Origin: Pseudomonas sp. LP_7_YM
GTDB taxonomy: Bacteria > Pseudomonadota > Gammaproteobacteria > Pseudomonadales > Pseudomonadaceae
Direction: 5' to 3'
NCBI RefSeq assembly: GCF_004364435.1
Contig: NZ_SOCT01000004.1
Span: forward strand, 1-64,000
Length of the DNA: 64,000 nt
Shown here: positions 1-7,610 of the stretch, in pieces
Layout of the letters: the number at the start of each line of letters is the position of its first letter
How positions within the stretch are numbered: the stretch's first letter is position 1
Notes under the pieces: model-generated
What the model was told of the DNA's origin: nothing
The model's database searches: none
The model's input: only the letters and a program-made list of their open reading frames with translations
Position numbers and translations under genes: made by a program

Positions 1-1478
1 ATGATCGCTGCCGCCCGTTTGCCGCTGCGCAACGACCCTGCAAAGAGCCAGTTCTTACGTCCAAGAGCCCATGGTCGGATCTGGTTCTCTGCCCAATTAT
101 TATCAATGGGTACGGCGCCGTCATCGAGGTAGCGCGACAGCGCTGCCCAGCGTTTCAGGCTGTAATCGAGTGCTCTGCTGATGGCTGATCCTTCGGGTAC
201 CAGATCGCGCTGGGCGATCATCCAGGCATGTAGCATGTCCATTACCGGGACGGCCTTTTCTTGCCGTATTCGGCGCCGTAAATCCGGTTCCAGATCGCGG
301 ACTTCGCTTTCGATTTCGTACAGCAGCTGGATATAACGCAGGGCTTGCTCCGCAAGCGTGCTTTTATTCGTGGAGTGCAACTCAAAGAACTTACGCCGCG
401 CATGGGCCATGCAGCCGATCTCGGTCACGCCGAGTTCGAAACTGGCTTTGTAACCGCCAAAATCATCACAGACCAACTTGCCCTTCCAGTTTTGAAGGAA
501 GTTGCGAGCATGCTCTCCGGCGCGGCTAGGGCTGAAGTCGTAAACCACCGCTGCCACGTCCGAGAACTGGCTGGTGGCATAGGCCCAAACATAAGAACGG
601 TGGGTTTTCTTCGTTCCCGGCATGAGCATTTGCACAGGTGTCTCATCGGCATGAATAACCTGCTGCCCGAGCACCACGTCGCGCAGAGCATCAACCAGCG
701 GCTGCAACTGAACCCCAGTCACACCCACCCATTGAGCCAGGGTTGAGCGTGGGATCGCCAAGCCCGCTCGACCGAAGATCGATTCCTGACGGTAAAGCGG
801 CAGGTGGTCGGCAAACTTGGCGATCATGACGTGGGCGAGCAGCCCAGCGGTCGGGATGCCCTTGTCGATGACCTGTGCCGGAACCGGAGCTTGGATCAAT
901 GTTTCGCAGTCATCGCAGACCCATTTGCCACGGACATGGCGCTCAACAGTAAACACGCCAGGCGCGTAATCAAGCTTCTCGCTGACATCCTCGCCGATGC
1001 GCTTGAGTACGCAGCCGCATTGGCAGTGAGTATTGTCCGGTTCGTGATGGATCAATGTGCGTGGAAACTCAGCCGGCAATGCCGTGCGCTTGGGCTTTTG
1101 CTTTTTATCGGTCGCCGTTGGTGCTGTTTGCAAGGCTTGAAGCTCTGCTTCAATTGCCGCGATATCGGTGTCGATCAGATCATCGAGCAGGCTGGCCTGC
1201 TCGGGATTCATCTGCTCGCTACGCTTGGCAAATTTCAAACGCTTGAGCTGGGCGATTTCGTGGGTCAGTTTCTCGATCAGCGTTTGGTCGCGGCTGATCT
1301 TCTTGCCCATGGTCTCAACGGTCTTACCCATCGTCTCAACTTGTTGGTCGAGCGTTTCTACCGTCTTGCCCAGCGTGTCGACCTGGTGGTCGAGCGTCTC
1401 GACACGCTGTATCAACTGCGCCGCCAAGGCGCGCAGTTGTTCAGGGGTCAGGTGAGCGAGATCGGGAAGCGAAGTCAT
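1..1478 (-). CDS. tnpC: IS66 transposase TnpC, partial (runs off left edge)
   Basis: This is the DDE transposase of the outer IS66. The start ATG at 1478 gives MTSLPDLAHLTPEQLRALAA. A long predicted coiled coil follows (about residues 20-65), built from 14-residue repeats of the type VETLDxQVETMGKT, which is the leucine-zipper region of IS66 transposases. The frame stays open for 492 codons to the window edge, where it reads KNWLFAGSLRSGKRAAAI, the conserved C-terminal IS66 block. Only a short C-terminal stretch should therefore be missing. It lies 61 bp downstream of tnpB. The gene looks intact, but its partner tnpA is interrupted, so this copy probably moves only if TnpA is supplied by another element. 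Confidence 0.93.
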   Translation of the reverse strand, partial: MTSLPDLAHLTPEQLRALAAQLIQRVETLDHQVDTLGKTVETLDQQVETMGKTVETMGKKISRDQTLIEKLTHEIAQLKRLKFAKRSEQMNPEQASLLDDLIDTDIAAIEAELQALQTAPTATDKKQKPKRTALPAEFPRTLIHHEPDNTHCQCGCVLKRIGEDVSEKLDYAPGVFTVERHVRGKWVCDDCETLIQAPVPAQVIDKGIPTAGLLAHVMIAKFADHLPLYRQESIFGRAGLAIPRSTLAQWVGVTGVQLQPLVDALRDVVLGQQVIHADETPVQMLMPGTKKTHRSYVWAYATSQFSDVAAVVYDFSPSRAGEHARNFLQNWKGKLVCDDFGGYKASFELGVTEIGCMAHARRKFFELHSTNKSTLAEQALRYIQLLYEIESEVRDLEPDLRRRIRQEKAVPVMDMLHAWMIAQRDLVPEGSAISRALDYSLKRWAALSRYLDDGAVPIDNNWAENQIRPWALGRKNWLFAGSLRSGKRAAAI

Positions 1479-1539
1479 GACGCCGATTTTGCCAGAGCAG
1501 GCAATTTGCGGCGATAGATCGATAGGCTAATGGCAGTCG

Positions 1540-1875
1540 TTAAAGCAGTGTGATCGAGCCTCCAGAACCTGCGCGTTGCCATGGCAGACCCAGCACTAAT
1601 GCCTGAAGTTGCTCAGTATCCAGCTCCATCTCAGAACCGTAGCGAGTACCAGGCCAGTGGAACTTGCCTTGGTTTAACCGGCGCGCCGCCAGCCATATTC
1701 CGAAGCCGTCATGCACCAGCACTTTCATGCGATTGGCGCGGCGGTTGGCGAACAGATAAGCACAGTGCGGCTGCGCCGCACCGAACACCGCAATTACCTT
1801 GGCCAAGGCTGTTTCAGTGCCTGCGCGCATGTCCATCGGTTCGGTGGCGAGCCAGATGGCGTCGATGCGAATCAT
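1540..1875 (-). CDS. tnpB: IS66 accessory protein TnpB (Orf2)
   Basis: A 111-residue protein of the IS66 Orf2/TnpB family, needed with TnpA and TnpC for transposition of IS66 elements. Recognisable family features are the early AIWLATEPMDMRAGTETAL block, the central CAYLFANRRANRMKVL strand pair and the GFGIWLAARRLNQGKFHWP segment. The length is normal for the family. Its ATG overlaps the stop of the tnpA 3' part by 4 bp (ATGA), indicating translational coupling. In this copy the coupling is to an interrupted tnpA, so expression may be reduced. It belongs to the outer IS66. Confidence 0.93.
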   Translation of the reverse strand: MIRIDAIWLATEPMDMRAGTETALAKVIAVFGAAQPHCAYLFANRRANRMKVLVHDGFGIWLAARRLNQGKFHWPGTRYGSEMELDTEQLQALVLGLPWQRAGSGGSITLL

Positions 1876-2047
1876 CGCAAAAGGTCTCGAAGAAAGGTCG
1901 CGCAGGCAGCAGCATTTTCAGTGGGCCAGTTCACTTTGACGGTGCCTCGCGGGTGCTGTATTTCAACGCAAATGTTCGATGATGACGGGTGGGATTTTGC
2001 CCCAGCCAGCGAGACGGGTAATGAAATAAATGCAGGTTGCAGCGCTG

Positions 2048-2055
2048 TGCTTTTC
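2048..2055. repeat. Target site duplication, left copy (TGCTTTTC)
   Basis: An octamer directly abutting the left GTAAGCGTCC terminus of the inner IS66. It is identical to 5012-5019. Eight base pairs is the usual IS66 duplication length. Confidence 0.95.
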
Positions 2056-2085
2056 GTAAGCGTCCGAGCTACACCGCCTTGCAAC

Positions 2086-2664
2086 TCAAACCTTGATCCG
2101 TTTAAACCACTGATTCACGCGCTCGCGCTCAAATGCTGCTGGATCAAAAACATCGCCATGCCATTCAACCATTGCGTCATGCTCCGGATGATCGGGGTTG
2201 GCCATCGCCTCCAGGAAGTCCTCGTAACCAGGCCCGCCACCTACGTCTTCCGGGGGGCACGCATTGGCGCCGTCGATGCAATACGGAACCTGAGGACAGG
2301 CAATTGGGGGGAGCGTTTTTTCGACTTTGATACGGTGATGCCAACTGTCACCAAAGTCGTAGAGATAATTGAATGTCCGCTTTCCGCTAAGCGCCTTGAT
2401 CAGCGTTTTACGAGCTTCCGGGTTTACCGTAGGCCCCCAACCATCAGGGTCGGGCATGCCGTAATTCTCACCGGCAATTTCAAACTCATGCAGATGGCTA
2501 TCACTCCAGCCCATCACGACCTGGATGACATGATGCAGCTTGCCCAAGGTAATATTTTCAGGCACCGCGAACCGACGCCAGATCGTCGGAGTGATCCACT
2601 TCAGCTCAATGTGCAGCAGCAACAGGTCGGGGGTGGGTTTGGGTAAACGGACAGTTTTAACCAT
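2086..2664 (-). CDS. pRiA4b ORF-3-like protein, IS66 passenger gene
   Basis: A 192-residue protein of the plasmid pRiA4b ORF-3-like family (PF07929). Typical family features are LHIELKWITPTIWRRFAVPE near the N-terminus, LGKLHHVIQVVMGWSDSHLHEF, the YLYDFGDSWHHRIKVEK block, and a C-terminal GGPGYEDFLEAMANPDHPEH segment. The biochemical function of the family is unknown. The start lies 3 bp after the tnpC stop, so it is co-transcribed and probably translationally coupled with tnpC. It lies inside the inner IS66 terminal repeats (left end at 2056) and is therefore a passenger or accessory gene of the element. Similar genes are known beside other IS66-type transposases. Confidence 0.88.
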   Translation of the reverse strand: MVKTVRLPKPTPDLLLLHIELKWITPTIWRRFAVPENITLGKLHHVIQVVMGWSDSHLHEFEIAGENYGMPDPDGWGPTVNPEARKTLIKALSGKRTFNYLYDFGDSWHHRIKVEKTLPPIACPQVPYCIDGANACPPEDVGGGPGYEDFLEAMANPDHPEHDAMVEWHGDVFDPAAFERERVNQWFKRIKV

Positions 2665-2667
2665 GAA

Positions 2668-4173
2668 TCAGGCGGCCTCGCAGTGTTCGGTGTGGTTCAA
2701 GGAAATGTTCCAAGGCAGCAACTCGCTCACCCGATTGATCGGGTGCTCGGCAATGTGCTCAAGCACATAGGTTAGATACGCCTGTGGGTTCAACCCGTTT
2801 AGCTTGGCCGAACCGACCAGGCTGTAAATCGCAGCCGCTCGTTCTCCGCCAGCATCGGAACCGGCAAACAGGTAGTTTTTGCGGCCCAGCGCGACGGCGC
2901 GTAGCGCCCGTTCGGCGGCGTTGTTGTCGATTTCGATTCGGCCGTCATCGCAGTAACGCGTCAACGCCTGCCACCGGTTGAGGGCATAGAGGATTGCACC
3001 GGCCAATGTCGATTTTTTCGACAGTTGAGTCAGCGTCTGGTTAAGCCATGCGTGTAGTTGTTCCAGCAGCGGACTTGCTCGGCTTTGCCGAACCGCTTTT
3101 CTTTGATCTGGCGGCTGTCCTCGGATCTCGCTCTCGATGGCATACAGGGCCGCAATCCTTTGCAGCGCCTCGCTGGCAAGTGGTGAAGCCTGGTCTTTGT
3201 AGACATCGTAAAACTTGCGGCGGGCGTGAGCCCAACAGGCGGCTTCCTGAATGGTGCCTATCGCATACAGCTGAGCAAAGCCGGCGTAGCCGTCAGCTTG
3301 CAAAATCCCGCTGAAGCCCTTGAGATGAGCGCGGGGATGTTGCCCCTTGCGATCCGGCGAGTAGGCAAACCATACAGCCGCCGGCGTCGCGTAACCGGCA
3401 GGTCGGTCGTCCCGAACGTACGTCCATAGTCGAGCCGTTTTGGTTTTGCCGTTGCCTGGCGCGAGCACGCCAATCGGCGTGTCGTCGGCATGGATTTTAT
3501 GACCGCTCATCACATGATGCTCAAGGGCGTTGATCAGCGGCCTGAGCAATTGGCTGCTCTGGCCGACCCAGTCGGCCAGAGTTGAGCGCTCCAGCTCCAC
3601 CCCCTCACGGGCGTAAATCTCGGATTGCCGATACAGCGGCAAATGGTCAACAAATTTGGAGACCAGCACGTGGGCCAATAGCCCAGGGCCTGCAAAGCCT
3701 CGGGCTATCGGCCGACTCGGTGCCGGTACCTGAGCGATGTGTTCGCAGCAGCGGCAAACCCACTTGAGGCGAACATGGCGGATCACTTTGAAACGTGCCG
3801 GAACGTACTCCAGCACTTCGGACACATCCTCACCCAAATGGCGAAGCTTCCCACCGCAGCCAGTGCATTGAGACTCGGGCTGATGGACGTGAGTTTCGCG
3901 AGGTAGGTGTTCAGGTAACGGCTTGCGCCGAGAGACAGGGCGAGGTGGCGGTTCGGGTGGCGGCGTCAGTTCAGTCTGACTGACTTGCAACTCTTCAAGA
4001 CTCAGTTGGAGCTGATCGATCATCGCGTCCAGTTGCTCGGAGCTGCGACCGAACTGCATACGACGCAGCTTGGCGATCATCATTTTCAAACGCTCAATCT
4101 CTGCCCGCTGGGCAGAGACCAGTGCCTTCAATGCTTGAAGATCGTTAGGCAGGGAGTCGGTCGCGAGAGTCAT
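2668..4173 (-). CDS. tnpC: IS66 transposase TnpC (inner element), complete
   Basis: A 501-residue DDE transposase. It has an N-terminal coiled coil (about residues 5-60: LKALVSAQRAEIERLKMMIA), a zinc-binding region (QCTGCGGKL then WVCRCCEH, about residues 100-145), and a DDE_Tnp_IS66 catalytic domain. Likely catalytic acidic residues are in IHADDTPIGV, LQADGYAGF and IDNNAAERALRAV. The C-terminus has the family block GRKNYLFAGSDAGGERAAAI. The length is normal and no frameshift is seen. It is 37 bp downstream of tnpB and is followed after 3 bp by the passenger gene. The sequence differs clearly from the outer tnpC, so the two nested elements are different IS66 types rather than copies. Confidence 0.96.
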   Translation of the reverse strand: MTLATDSLPNDLQALKALVSAQRAEIERLKMMIAKLRRMQFGRSSEQLDAMIDQLQLSLEELQVSQTELTPPPEPPPRPVSRRKPLPEHLPRETHVHQPESQCTGCGGKLRHLGEDVSEVLEYVPARFKVIRHVRLKWVCRCCEHIAQVPAPSRPIARGFAGPGLLAHVLVSKFVDHLPLYRQSEIYAREGVELERSTLADWVGQSSQLLRPLINALEHHVMSGHKIHADDTPIGVLAPGNGKTKTARLWTYVRDDRPAGYATPAAVWFAYSPDRKGQHPRAHLKGFSGILQADGYAGFAQLYAIGTIQEAACWAHARRKFYDVYKDQASPLASEALQRIAALYAIESEIRGQPPDQRKAVRQSRASPLLEQLHAWLNQTLTQLSKKSTLAGAILYALNRWQALTRYCDDGRIEIDNNAAERALRAVALGRKNYLFAGSDAGGERAAAIYSLVGSAKLNGLNPQAYLTYVLEHIAEHPINRVSELLPWNISLNHTEHCEAA

Positions 4174-4210
4174 GACCGAATGTTACTTGGGATTTTTTCA
4201 GCGTGGCAAG

Positions 4211-4555
4211 TCAGACCGCGAGGACGGGTGCTGTACGAATTGGCCTGCGCCAATCAATGCCTTCCAAAAGCATCGACAACTGCGCAGCCGTCAGCGACAC
4301 GCTGCCGCTGGTTGCTTGCGGCCAGATGAAGCGCCCTTGTTCCAGCCGTTTGCAAAACAGGCACAACCCGTCGCCGTCCCACCATAGCAATTTGATCCGG
4401 TCACCGCGCCGTCCGCGAAAGGCGAAAATCTGACCGGAGAACGGATCGGCTTCAAGCTGAGTCTGCACCAGTGCGGCTAAACCGTCGAAGCCACGGCGCA
4501 TGTCCGTGACGCCGGCAGCGATCCAGATGCGGGTTCCAGCGGGAGGAGCAATCAT
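4211..4555 (-). CDS. tnpB: IS66 accessory protein TnpB (inner element)
   Basis: A 114-residue IS66 Orf2/TnpB protein with the diagnostic run RIWIAAGVTDMRRGFDGLAA, then FAFRGRRGDRIKLLWWDGDG and CKRLEQGRFIWP. The length is usual for the family. The start overlaps the end of tnpA by 4 bp (4552-4555), the coupling typical of these elements. The gene is intact and belongs to the same operon as the downstream tnpC and passenger gene. Confidence 0.95.
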   Translation of the reverse strand: MIAPPAGTRIWIAAGVTDMRRGFDGLAALVQTQLEADPFSGQIFAFRGRRGDRIKLLWWDGDGLCLFCKRLEQGRFIWPQATSGSVSLTAAQLSMLLEGIDWRRPIRTAPVLAV

Positions 4556-4941
4556 CGCAGTAACTGCTGCAAGATGATTTGCAGGGTATGTGGGTCAGGC
4601 GTGCCAGTGATGCGCAGCTTGGCTTTTCCCGCCTCAACAACGATCACGGAATGACACTCTGGCGGTGGCTGAATGACTTGCGGTAAATCCATTGGCGCCT
4701 CGATCACCTGGACGGGCAAAAGCGTTGTGCTCTGGCTGACGGCGCCAAATGTTCCTTCCTGATATTGATGCCGCCAGCGAAAGACCAAGTTGGCATTGAC
4801 GTCATGCTCACGAGCGATCAACGACACGGAGGCGCCAGGCTGGAGGGTGGCCTCGACGACTTGGCGTTTGAACGCCAGCGAGAAGTTGGGGCGGCGGCCG
4901 GTTCGACGAACGGGGGCAACTGTATCCAAGATAGTGTCCAC
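4552..4941 (-). CDS. tnpA: IS66 TnpA, helix-turn-helix accessory protein (inner element)
   Basis: A 129-residue IS66 Orf1/TnpA protein. The N-terminal half is a transposase_8-type helix-turn-helix (FSLAFKRQVVEATLQPGASV, then SLIAREHDVNANLVFRWRHQ). The C-terminal part is a short IS66-typical beta segment (AGKAKLRITGTPDPHTLQII). It is the first gene of the inner element, starting 70 bp inside the right terminus. The gene is intact. It is only distantly similar to the disrupted outer tnpA. Confidence 0.94.
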   Translation of the reverse strand: MDTILDTVAPVRRTGRRPNFSLAFKRQVVEATLQPGASVSLIAREHDVNANLVFRWRHQYQEGTFGAVSQSTTLLPVQVIEAPMDLPQVIQPPPECHSVIVVEAGKAKLRITGTPDPHTLQIILQQLLR

Positions 4942-4967
4942 TAAAAAATGGTGTCCACTATCTTGGC
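4929..4967 (-). promoter_or_regulatory. Inverted repeat upstream of inner tnpA, possible promoter/operator
   Basis: AAGATAGTG and CACTATCTT flank an internal GTCCACT/GTGTCCACT motif between the IS terminus and tnpA. The inverted repeat sits where the tnpA promoter must lie and overlaps the tnpA start codon region. An operator or protein-binding site is inferred from position only. Similar GTGTCCACTT/AAGTGGAC palindromes lie between the terminus and tnpA of the outer IS66 (about 5197-5222 and 5421-5447). Confidence 0.4.
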
Positions 4968-5011
4968 CAATTTTGGAGGCCCTCAGCAGAGGGTGCTGGC
5001 CGGACGGTTAC

Positions 5012-5019
5012 TGCTTTTC
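5012..5019. repeat. Target site duplication, right copy (TGCTTTTC)
   Basis: An octamer directly abutting the right terminus of the inner IS66, identical to 2048-2055. Joining the two copies into one restores the reading frame of the outer tnpA. Confidence 0.95.
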
Positions 5020-5056
5020 TGCGATTGCAGCCGAATCCATTTGTGGACGAGGTTTG

Positions 5057-5495
5057 CGTTGAGGCTATGGTTGAGTGCGATGCTGGCAATCGAAGCACCG
5101 GGCTGGGCACACTCTTGAATGACTTGGGCTTTGAAGGACTTGGAGTAGGAACGGCGCGTTGGCTGCATGAAATACCCGCTTAAAAGGCTAGAGCTGGTGC
5201 CCACTTAAATTTAAGTGCACACCATGTCTTGGCTTTGCGGGGCTGGGTAGATGACTTGGCCGGACGCATACGGACGGTTACGTTGAGGCTATGGTTGAGT
5301 GCGATGCTGGCAATCGAAGCACCGGGCTGGGCACACTCTTGAATGACTTGGGCTTTGAAGGACTTGGAATAAGAACGGCGTGTTGGCTGCATGAAATACC
5401 CGCTTAAAAGGCTAGAACTGGCGTCCACTTAAATTTAGGTGGACACCATGTCTTGGCTTTGCGGGGCTGGGTAGATGACTTGGCCGGACGCATAC
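5057..5495. repeat. Tandem near-identical copies of an IS66 end, 224-bp period
   Basis: 5057-5271 and 5281-5495 align with only a handful of substitutions, for example in the AAGTGGAC/AAGTGCAC palindrome and in the early tnpA codons. The 224-bp offset includes a 10-bp GTAACCGTCC spacer. The few differences mean the second copy is a separate, slightly diverged IS insertion rather than a fresh duplication. Confidence 0.85.
5280..5495 (-). mobile_element. Terminal fragment of a third IS66 copy (end plus first 37 codons of tnpA)
   Basis: The segment repeats the end of the outer IS66 almost exactly: terminus (GTATGCGTCCGGCC read from 5495 on the minus strand), palindromic leader, and tnpA start MQPTRRSYSKSF through ASIALNHSLN. 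The match then stops at 5281. The next 10 bp read on the minus strand are GTAACCGTCC, identical to the tip of the inner-type IS66 terminus. Immediately beyond lies the outer IS66 terminus at 5271. It is a dead remnant truncated within tnpA. Confidence 0.85.
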
Positions 5496-5656
5496 CGTTG
5501 AATAGCACATCCGCATATTGATGTAAGCTCTGCGACGGCTGACTCATCCAGCAGCCGCCGTGGGCACCCTCTGTTCGCTCCCCCTTCCCGATAGCCTCTA
5601 TAAAAGAGGAGCTCGTGTGAGCCTCCAGGAACGGCTTTACCAGTATTCCTCGCCCC

Positions 5657-7603
5657 TTAAAACATCCCTGATTCCTCGTCGTAAATTGCATCCGAGCAAG
5701 CAGCTTCGAGCACAATCTTCAGCAGCTCCTCTATCGCAGCGGCTTGCGCTGGCGCTCCGCCTGGTGCGAGATCGAACGCACCAACGCTTGGGATCCGATG
5801 AGTGCCGGCTCCTCCGAGGGCAGTTGGGTGTCGCACAAAGAAGTTTGGTTTAGGCAGCATACGCTTTCCTCCTACTCCATCGCCCGGAAAGAGCACATAA
5901 GCACCGCGAGAGCCAAGAATAGCGTCGCGGTAGGTATGCATCTTGTAGAGGTCTTCCTGCTTATGCACACGGCTGATCTCCGTCCGATAATCGATGGCAT
6001 CTCCATCGCCCGCGTCCTCATCGCAGTCGAACAGAGTATCCGCCTGCTGACGCTCAAGGCGATATTTTGCATCGAAATGTAGCCAATGAACTGAAGCGCC
6101 CTCATTCGAACTAGACGCTCGCACACTGAAATCAGGGTCGAAAGATGCCGTATAGCTGCCGCTCCAATCAGTGCTTGGAGATTTCGATCGCGTGAAGCGT
6201 TTGTTATAGAAGAGAGAAACCCGCGCCTTCTTTCCAAGAGCATTCGAGAATTCAAACCGACACTCGCTCCGGCGCCCCTTACGAAGCTCTACGCGCAGCC
6301 CATCGTCGGAAACCTTGATGAAATTGCCGCCTTGCCCTTCGGCGCAGAATCCCAGCAGAATTTCGCGCAACATGAAGAAGCACCAGTATTCATAAATCTG
6401 ATTGACCGGCCGTATGTCACCTGAAAGTCCATCTGCAAGTTCAGTACCTTCATCCCAGGCGAGCGTCATTGCCATGCGAAGTGAGAGGTCGTATTGGAGC
6501 AGATCTTTGTAGCCCCGTTTTCGCAGCAGTGTCTGCGAGTTAGCCGGAATTTGCGTCAACGGCCCGACCTCCCGCCACATATCGTGCTGTAAGGCTTCGT
6601 CGATTGTTACCGACCAACCTCGGGCTTCGCGCTCAGATGCCTTCCTTCGGCGGGCGGCCATTCCCATTTCCAGCCGTCTAGCGAGAAGACTGCAATGCTC
6701 CAAGAATGCCTTGGCATAGCGATTTTCCGGTGTATCGAGGGATTCGAAGCTCTCACGCTGCGGCAGCGACGATGGCGTATAGCCTCGAAAGAGCCGTGCA
6801 AGTGGTCCGCCCTGTTTCAGCTCGGAATAATCTATTCCGTCAGCTACAAACTCGGTATCGACCTCCACGATATCTTCGATAGGCGCTATCTCCACTCGTT
6901 CGACAAGCCTGCCATGGGGTCGCGCGATAATTTCCTCAATGGAGGCTGGCAGCTTGTCCCTGGACATGACATGACGCAAAAGGAAGTGAAGCGCTGCCTC
7001 ACTCTTGGCCGGGTCGTCTGTAGCCTGGAATGACAGTGAAACCGGACTGTCGTAAGAAAGAAGAAGCTCTGCGGCCTTGCTGGCCAGGCTGTTGAGCAGT
7101 TCCTTGAACTCCTCGAAGTAGTGAAGCTTCCGGCACGCGACCTCCGCCCGAAGCTCACCTCCAAACTCCGGCTCCAAGTCGAGGACTCCGGCATGCGAAC
7201 GCAAGCGCAATTGCCCAGTCACCACCGTCTTGCCATTCTCCTGGCGCCACCGTCGTGAGGGCTCGGGAACAAAGGCAGACACAAGCCGTGGAGCAAATGG
7301 CCAAGTCGGGTTGGCTTTCAACTTTTCAACTGCGTCCTCCAAGGAGTAAGGAGTCGCAACGTCGATAAAATAGTCGGTGTCCTCTCGAAGCTGAAACTTC
7401 TCGAAGAGGTGGCCGGCGTCTCTCCAGCACATCGGCGGAACGCCACCTGAAGACAACTCTATTGACCTCATTTCTTCCTCAACTACGAGTAGCCCTGGAA
7501 CAAAGAGCCCTAGCGGATTTTCGCCGGCTTCTCCTAGAGCAGTCTCAATGTCGATCCAACAGTCTCTTCCCAACTCAAACCGGACACGATGAAGCGGGAT
7601 CAT
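5657..7603 (-). CDS. DUF2357 / PD-(D/E)XK nuclease, McrC-like subunit of a restriction system
   Basis: A 648-residue protein. The N-terminal half matches the DUF2357 type of McrC-like partner proteins. The C-terminal part is a PD-(D/E)XK (DUF524-type) nuclease. Visible motifs are the conserved helix NQIYEYWCFFMLREI (about residues 401-415), then a likely metal-binding set: Asp491 (SFDPDFSV), FDAKYRL with Asp511 and Lys513, and the downstream helix YKMHTYRDAI (about 553-562). It should be the DNA-cleaving subunit that the adjacent McrB-like ATPase activates. It starts 7 bp after that ATPase gene and is the last gene of the operon. LlaJI and BsuMI restriction systems pair the same two protein types. 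Substrate specificity cannot be told from the sequence. Confidence 0.88.
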   Translation of the reverse strand: MIPLHRVRFELGRDCWIDIETALGEAGENPLGLFVPGLLVVEEEMRSIELSSGGVPPMCWRDAGHLFEKFQLREDTDYFIDVATPYSLEDAVEKLKANPTWPFAPRLVSAFVPEPSRRWRQENGKTVVTGQLRLRSHAGVLDLEPEFGGELRAEVACRKLHYFEEFKELLNSLASKAAELLLSYDSPVSLSFQATDDPAKSEAALHFLLRHVMSRDKLPASIEEIIARPHGRLVERVEIAPIEDIVEVDTEFVADGIDYSELKQGGPLARLFRGYTPSSLPQRESFESLDTPENRYAKAFLEHCSLLARRLEMGMAARRRKASEREARGWSVTIDEALQHDMWREVGPLTQIPANSQTLLRKRGYKDLLQYDLSLRMAMTLAWDEGTELADGLSGDIRPVNQIYEYWCFFMLREILLGFCAEGQGGNFIKVSDDGLRVELRKGRRSECRFEFSNALGKKARVSLFYNKRFTRSKSPSTDWSGSYTASFDPDFSVRASSSNEGASVHWLHFDAKYRLERQQADTLFDCDEDAGDGDAIDYRTEISRVHKQEDLYKMHTYRDAILGSRGAYVLFPGDGVGGKRMLPKPNFFVRHPTALGGAGTHRIPSVGAFDLAPGGAPAQAAAIEELLKIVLEAACSDAIYDEESGMF

Positions 7604-7610
7604 GCTTATC

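Larger units (their letters stand above)
2056..5011 (-). mobile_element. Complete IS66-family element with a passenger gene, nested in the outer IS66
   Basis: The element is 2956 bp. The left end reads GTAAGCGTCCGAGCTACACC (2056-2075). The right end, read on the minus strand from 5011, is GTAACCGTCCGGCCAGCACC. These are imperfect inverted repeats of the IS66 type. Both ends are flanked by the same octamer TGCTTTTC (2048-2055 and 5012-5019), the 8-bp target duplication expected for IS66. It encodes tnpA, tnpB, tnpC and a pRiA4b-ORF3-like gene, all on the minus strand and all intact, so the element may be active. The exact duplication suggests a fairly recent insertion. Confidence 0.96.
1872..5168 (-). 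pseudogene. tnpA: tnpA of the outer IS66, split by the inner IS66
   Basis: The 5' part (5168 down to 5012) encodes MQPTRRSYSKSFKAQVIQEC and continues through a helix-turn-helix (GASIASIALNHSLNANLVHKW). The 3' part (2055 down to 1872) encodes the C-terminal half ending TENAAACATFLRDLLR. Removing the inner element plus one 8-bp target copy (2964 bp, divisible by three) joins both parts in one frame, giving a 110-codon tnpA of normal length. This is direct evidence that the gene was intact when the inner element landed. TnpA is a small DNA-binding protein required with TnpB and TnpC in IS66 transposition. Confidence 0.9.
1..5271 (-). mobile_element. Outer IS66-family element, incomplete at the left window edge and interrupted by a second IS66
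   Basis: The right end is read on the minus strand as GTATGCGTCCGGCCAAGTCA, starting at 5271, which is an IS66-type GTA(A/T)GCGTCC terminus. Reading leftwards it carries a promoter region, tnpA (split), tnpB and tnpC, the standard IS66 order. The left end is outside the window. The element is split by a complete IS66 at 2056-5011. Without that insert, tnpA and tnpB overlap by 4 bp as usual in the family. The boundary at 5271 is inferred from terminus similarity, because the opposite end cannot be compared. Confidence 0.85.

Noticed and set aside
1308..1420. Short repeats that could be a CRISPR-like or satellite array
   Set aside because: The repeats encode the heptad/14-residue coiled coil of the outer IS66 TnpC and have no spacers.
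804..1517. A long plus-strand open frame (237 codons)
   Set aside because: It is the antisense shadow of the outer IS66 tnpC, whose minus-strand product is clearly a transposase.
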